From NCBI RefSeq assembly GCF_015706575.1, contig NW_024037047.1, forward strand, positions 4,158,632 through 4,222,631: a stretch of DNA of 64,000 nt. Direction: 5' to 3'. Under the pieces are notes generated by a model, which searched no databases, was not told the origin of the DNA, and worked only from the letters and a program-made list of their open reading frames with translations. Positions within the stretch are counted from its first letter, which is position 1; every line of letters starts with the position of its first letter. The translations under genes and the position numbers were made by a program. This DNA comes from Patiria miniata. Taxonomy: Eukaryota; Echinodermata; Asteroidea; Valvatida; Asterinidae. Of the stretch, positions 61,028 through 64,000 are shown one piece after another.

Positions 61028-61475
61028 TCCTTTTCTTCCTCCATTGTCTTCTGTTACAGATAATCCACCTGGTCTTCCTTGTTTGTGTTTACCCATCTTC
61101 CCCCATCTTTCATCCCTTTCCACCTCAATACTGTTCCCCCCCCCACATCATCCCTTCACTCTCACACTCTTTTGTCCGTTCCCACTCCCTGTGACCTTTG
61201 ATCCTTCCCCTTTCTGGTCCCTCCCCTGTTTACACTAGACCCCTTGTGGTTTGCCCTCTCCCTTTGTCCCTTTGTTTCTTTGTTCTCTCATCCACCCTCC
61301 CCTGCATCTTTCCACACCTTTCACACCTAATCCTCCTTTTGTGTTTCTTCTTTCAGCCCTGCATGTTTGTGTGCACCCCCATGTTAATGTTTGTACCTCT
61401 GTCATTTCTGTTTTAGCCTCTGAAGAAGAACTTGCTAAGTTCGCAACGTCAGGCCACATTAATTTTAAGATTTAT
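61028..61475 (+). other. Penelope-like element 3' untranslated tail
   Basis: Strongly C/T-rich (CTTCCTCCATTG, CCCTTCACTCTC and similar). Near the end CTGAAGAAGAACTTGCTAAG is followed by CGCAACGTC, resembling the core of hammerhead ribozymes known from Penelope-like elements, but with one core base changed. Open frames on both strands here are composition artefacts. Confidence 0.6.
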
Positions 61476-63170
61476 TATTAAGAACTTCAATTAAGCTTAC
61501 CTATCAACGTATAATTTGTCTCCTTCCTTAACGTACATTGATGTATATTTATGGATTTGGAGGATAATTTTCCTCATTCATCTAGCTGTTATGAAGTGTG
61601 GCTTTTGTGGTGCTCGTCCTTGAACTACCTGTTTTTTTCTTCTGAGAAACAGGGTGGGAATTGAACCCACATCTCCACATTGACACACTCACCCAGTGAG
61701 AAACTGAACATCAAGACAATGGCATATCAAACTGTACATTTGTCAGCAACGTGACAACAGATCGACTCAGCTTATTTTACGTTTGAAATGTCCCCTCGTT
61801 TAACATGTAGGTCATACAGGTCGTGTAGTAAAAAAGAGTCAAGAGATCCAGTTTATGTGCATACCCACCAAGTACATGTGCATATGTAACCCCCTTCATG
61901 ATTTAGTGGTCAATTAAGAAAAATGCCTACCTTTATGGGAAGTTGAAAATGCTCGGAACAGCATGGTGTCTCAGGCGGACTGTTTGCCTTGACCTATCGA
62001 AATCGCCTTCCACAACCTGTGTGCAGTTTCATTCATTCAATCATTTATCCATTTCGCAGACAGGTATTTGGTGACTATTTTATTAGTGTCACATGCAGAC
62101 TAGCAGTATTCAACCTTTACAGTCATTGTCAATCGTTATTTAATAGACCTACAGGCCACAATTGTAATTGTGAAAAATAATGAGAAATACCTCCTTTTCA
62201 CAGTCTCCCTTGAATGCTTTTTTTGCATGGCATTTTTTGGTAATTTATTTTTAGGAAATACAAGTCAATATTTGCACCTTTTAACTATTTAAAGATTTGT
62301 TGGCAAATGAACAGCCAAAAGACAGTTTTCCTTTTCATCTCACTATTTTGACGATATTTGTAGACTTTGTAATTACATTTCGAATGAAAAAAAGCTCCAC
62401 CGACGGGTAATTCCACAGTGTCTCGGGAACGTGCCACACACTATTTCTGGTTCATCTAAGCCGAGTAAGTTTCTTTTCGACTTTAACTTTTAGCAATGGG
62501 ACCAAATTAATATGTAGAATATTGTATACATGTAGTTTTCACTGCAGTCTGTTTCACTCTGTTGCAACAGTAAGGTAGTCATTGATGTTTCTACAATTAT
62601 TTGTAGCACATAACCTGAAATATCATATTCACTTTTCCCCCTTTGATGGAGGCGTGGGTCAAAGTAGGAAGAGCCTTCTACTTAAACGTTTCACTTCCGC
62701 GTTTGTATAAAAATGTATATTACATGTAAACGCGGAAATATACATTTTGCACTTATACATAAGGATTTTTTTTTGCACATATCAGCCAGTAAGATGTTTG
62801 CGTTATTAACAGGCAACTTTCTAATGAGAATTAATATTTTGAATATTGAATAATTTGTACAGTGCTAATTTGTAATCTTTTGTTTCAAGTCATGGATTTA
62901 TTGACGCAACTGAAAATATCTGTGACTATATTCAGTAGCATTATTCATTCAGTGCAATTTTATATTGTCACTTTCATTTATCGACTCAATCAGTTGTGTG
63001 TGTGTGTATTACATACGTATCAATGGATTCTAATACAATATTGAACGATTTACATTGCACTGTATTGTGAAAACGTCAGGTTCTGATGTGTCTAAAATCA
63101 TTGGTATAGGAGCTGCAAACAAGTAGTAGCTATGCCCATTCAACCTGTGCAGTTTTATTCACTACGTTCA
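61476..63170. other. Spacer upstream of the next receptor promoter
   Basis: Collinear with 12763-14520. Contains a minus-strand tRNA-like relic at about 61650-61715 and a SINE-free AT-rich remainder. No convincing exon. Confidence 0.55.
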
Positions 63171-64000
63171 CATGCAGACTGGCTGTTGACGTATTGGTGA
63201 CACATGCAAACTAGCAGCATCCAACCTGGTTGGTAATCGTTATTTGTTAGACCTACAAGCATACGCGTGTTACATCCATACATGACAAGAATTAACATGA
63301 GAAATACCTGTCACAATCTCCGTAGAATGCAGCACCCGCTATTGAATCGTGCGTAGACATCTGCCATTGTACTGATACAGTGTTGTGGAACTGTCTGAGA
63401 AAATCGGTCATCAGGTTATCATTCCCTGACGTACAGTACGTCCTTCCGTGACCTGGCAGGTCACCGCAAATTTCAGTCACAACCAGTGCTGTGGCGCAGG
63501 GCGTCATTTTCCGTAGTCCAACAGTGCAAACAGACTCGACTTAGTTATTAATAGAATACAAACGTCACGTGATGTTTGGATTGAGATGCAGGGTTCAATG
63601 GGTTGAAGGCCTGCGAGTTGCCGCCTTAAAAGCAACCGGTTTTTTTTTGTTGGTGCAGTTTTGAACGGTAATAATTATTGAACAATATTATTTTAATAAA
63701 ATCGTATTTTGCACGATTTGATGGTTTAACATAATGTGGTGTGTTTCTTTTTATGTCGATTAATGGTCGATTACAGACCTTACATGATATAGTGAACTTT
63801 TTTGCATAAAAAATGTAATCATTATCCAGAGCAATTTGGAATACCTCTGTTCCCTGATGATGCTGGGGGAATACAAATCAAAGTTAATAGTAGGAAATAT
63901 ATAACGATCAGTGTCATCTGCATGACCTTTGTTTCATTTCCATGCTTGACGGTTGATGTTAATACATGTAACATAGTAATTTTGAAATACATGTCAGTGG
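63171..64000 (+). promoter_or_regulatory. Promoter module of the next receptor gene (off the right edge)
   Basis: Matches the upstream regions at 14500-15118 and, beyond 63779, 18620-18860 before the gene 2 signal-peptide exon. By position the first exon of another MGLNFP-type gene is expected within a few hundred bases right of the window. Confidence 0.55.
63308..63507 (-). CDS. Divergent conserved first-exon-like ORF, copy 3 (intact)
   Basis: A minus-strand ATG opens about 66 codons to a donor-like GACAG/gtattt: ALVVTEICGDLPGHGRTYC, NLMTDFLRQFH and STHDSIAGAAFYGDCD. It is the only one of three copies with an uninterrupted frame to that donor. No family recognised and no second exon found, so an untranslated or promoter role remains possible. 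If real, it shares a bidirectional promoter with the receptor genes. Confidence 0.35.

Larger units (their letters stand above)
60566..61475 (+). mobile_element. 5'-truncated Penelope-like retroelement insertion
   Basis: The right duplicate carries about 0.9 kb directly after an A run where the left duplicate has none (left A run at 12746-12756). It begins in coding sequence, contains the C-terminal endonuclease ORF, and ends with a pyrimidine-rich untranslated tail. The reverse transcriptase part is missing. Loss of the 5' part on insertion is usual for target-primed retroelements. The exact right junction is uncertain by about 15 bp. Confidence 0.85.

Noticed and set aside
61028..61481. Several 70-80 codon frames on both strands downstream of the endonuclease
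   Set aside because: They come from the C/T-rich composition of the retroelement tail and show no motif.

Overview
This is animal genomic DNA: short exons with GT-AG introns, AATAAA signals, and many tRNA-derived SINE-like and foldback repeats. Frequent TAGGCCTA and ACATGTAC motifs, a Penelope-type retroelement and receptors pairing Ig domains with a tyrosine kinase suggest a marine invertebrate deuterostome. I favour an echinoderm, but a hemichordate or amphioxus cannot be excluded by reading alone.

The window is part of a tandem array of cell-surface immunoglobulin receptors, all on the + strand. From left to right: (A) the 3' part of a receptor tyrosine kinase (RTK) gene, whose kinase exons lie at 293-4620 and whose likely last exon is at 9321-9422; (orphan) a lone promoter plus signal-peptide exon at 15196-15307 with its intron but no receptor body; (gene 2) a complete three-Ig transmembrane receptor without a kinase, 19155-30830, about 531 aa; (gene 3) a complete two-Ig transmembrane receptor without a kinase, 34623-38621, about 305 aa; (gene 4) a complete three-Ig RTK, 42591-57274, about 725 aa; and then the promoter region of a further family member running off the right edge. 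Every exon model was assembled by hand. Reading phase is conserved at every junction, and the Ig and transmembrane exons are almost all symmetrical phase 1-1.

The first 15.1 kb and 47.8-63.8 kb are near-identical segmental duplicates, each holding the kinase half of an RTK gene, its 3' flank and the promoter of the next gene. Genes 3 and 4, with their upstream flanks, are a second and older duplicate pair. Gene 3 resembles gene 4 through the transmembrane exon and the following intron, but the similarity stops at the splice acceptor of the first kinase exon. A 3' untranslated module recurs after all four genes. The array therefore pairs kinase-bearing receptors with kinase-less relatives, a layout resembling paired activating/inhibitory or decoy receptor clusters. 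That function is inferred.

Mobile DNA fills introns and spacers: a 2 kb foldback element in both copies of the long duplication, a TA-flanked 3.3 kb element with subterminal arrays of about 140 bp in gene 2 intron 1, several palindromic elements, SINE-like sequences, and a 5'-truncated Penelope-like element present only in the right-hand copy.
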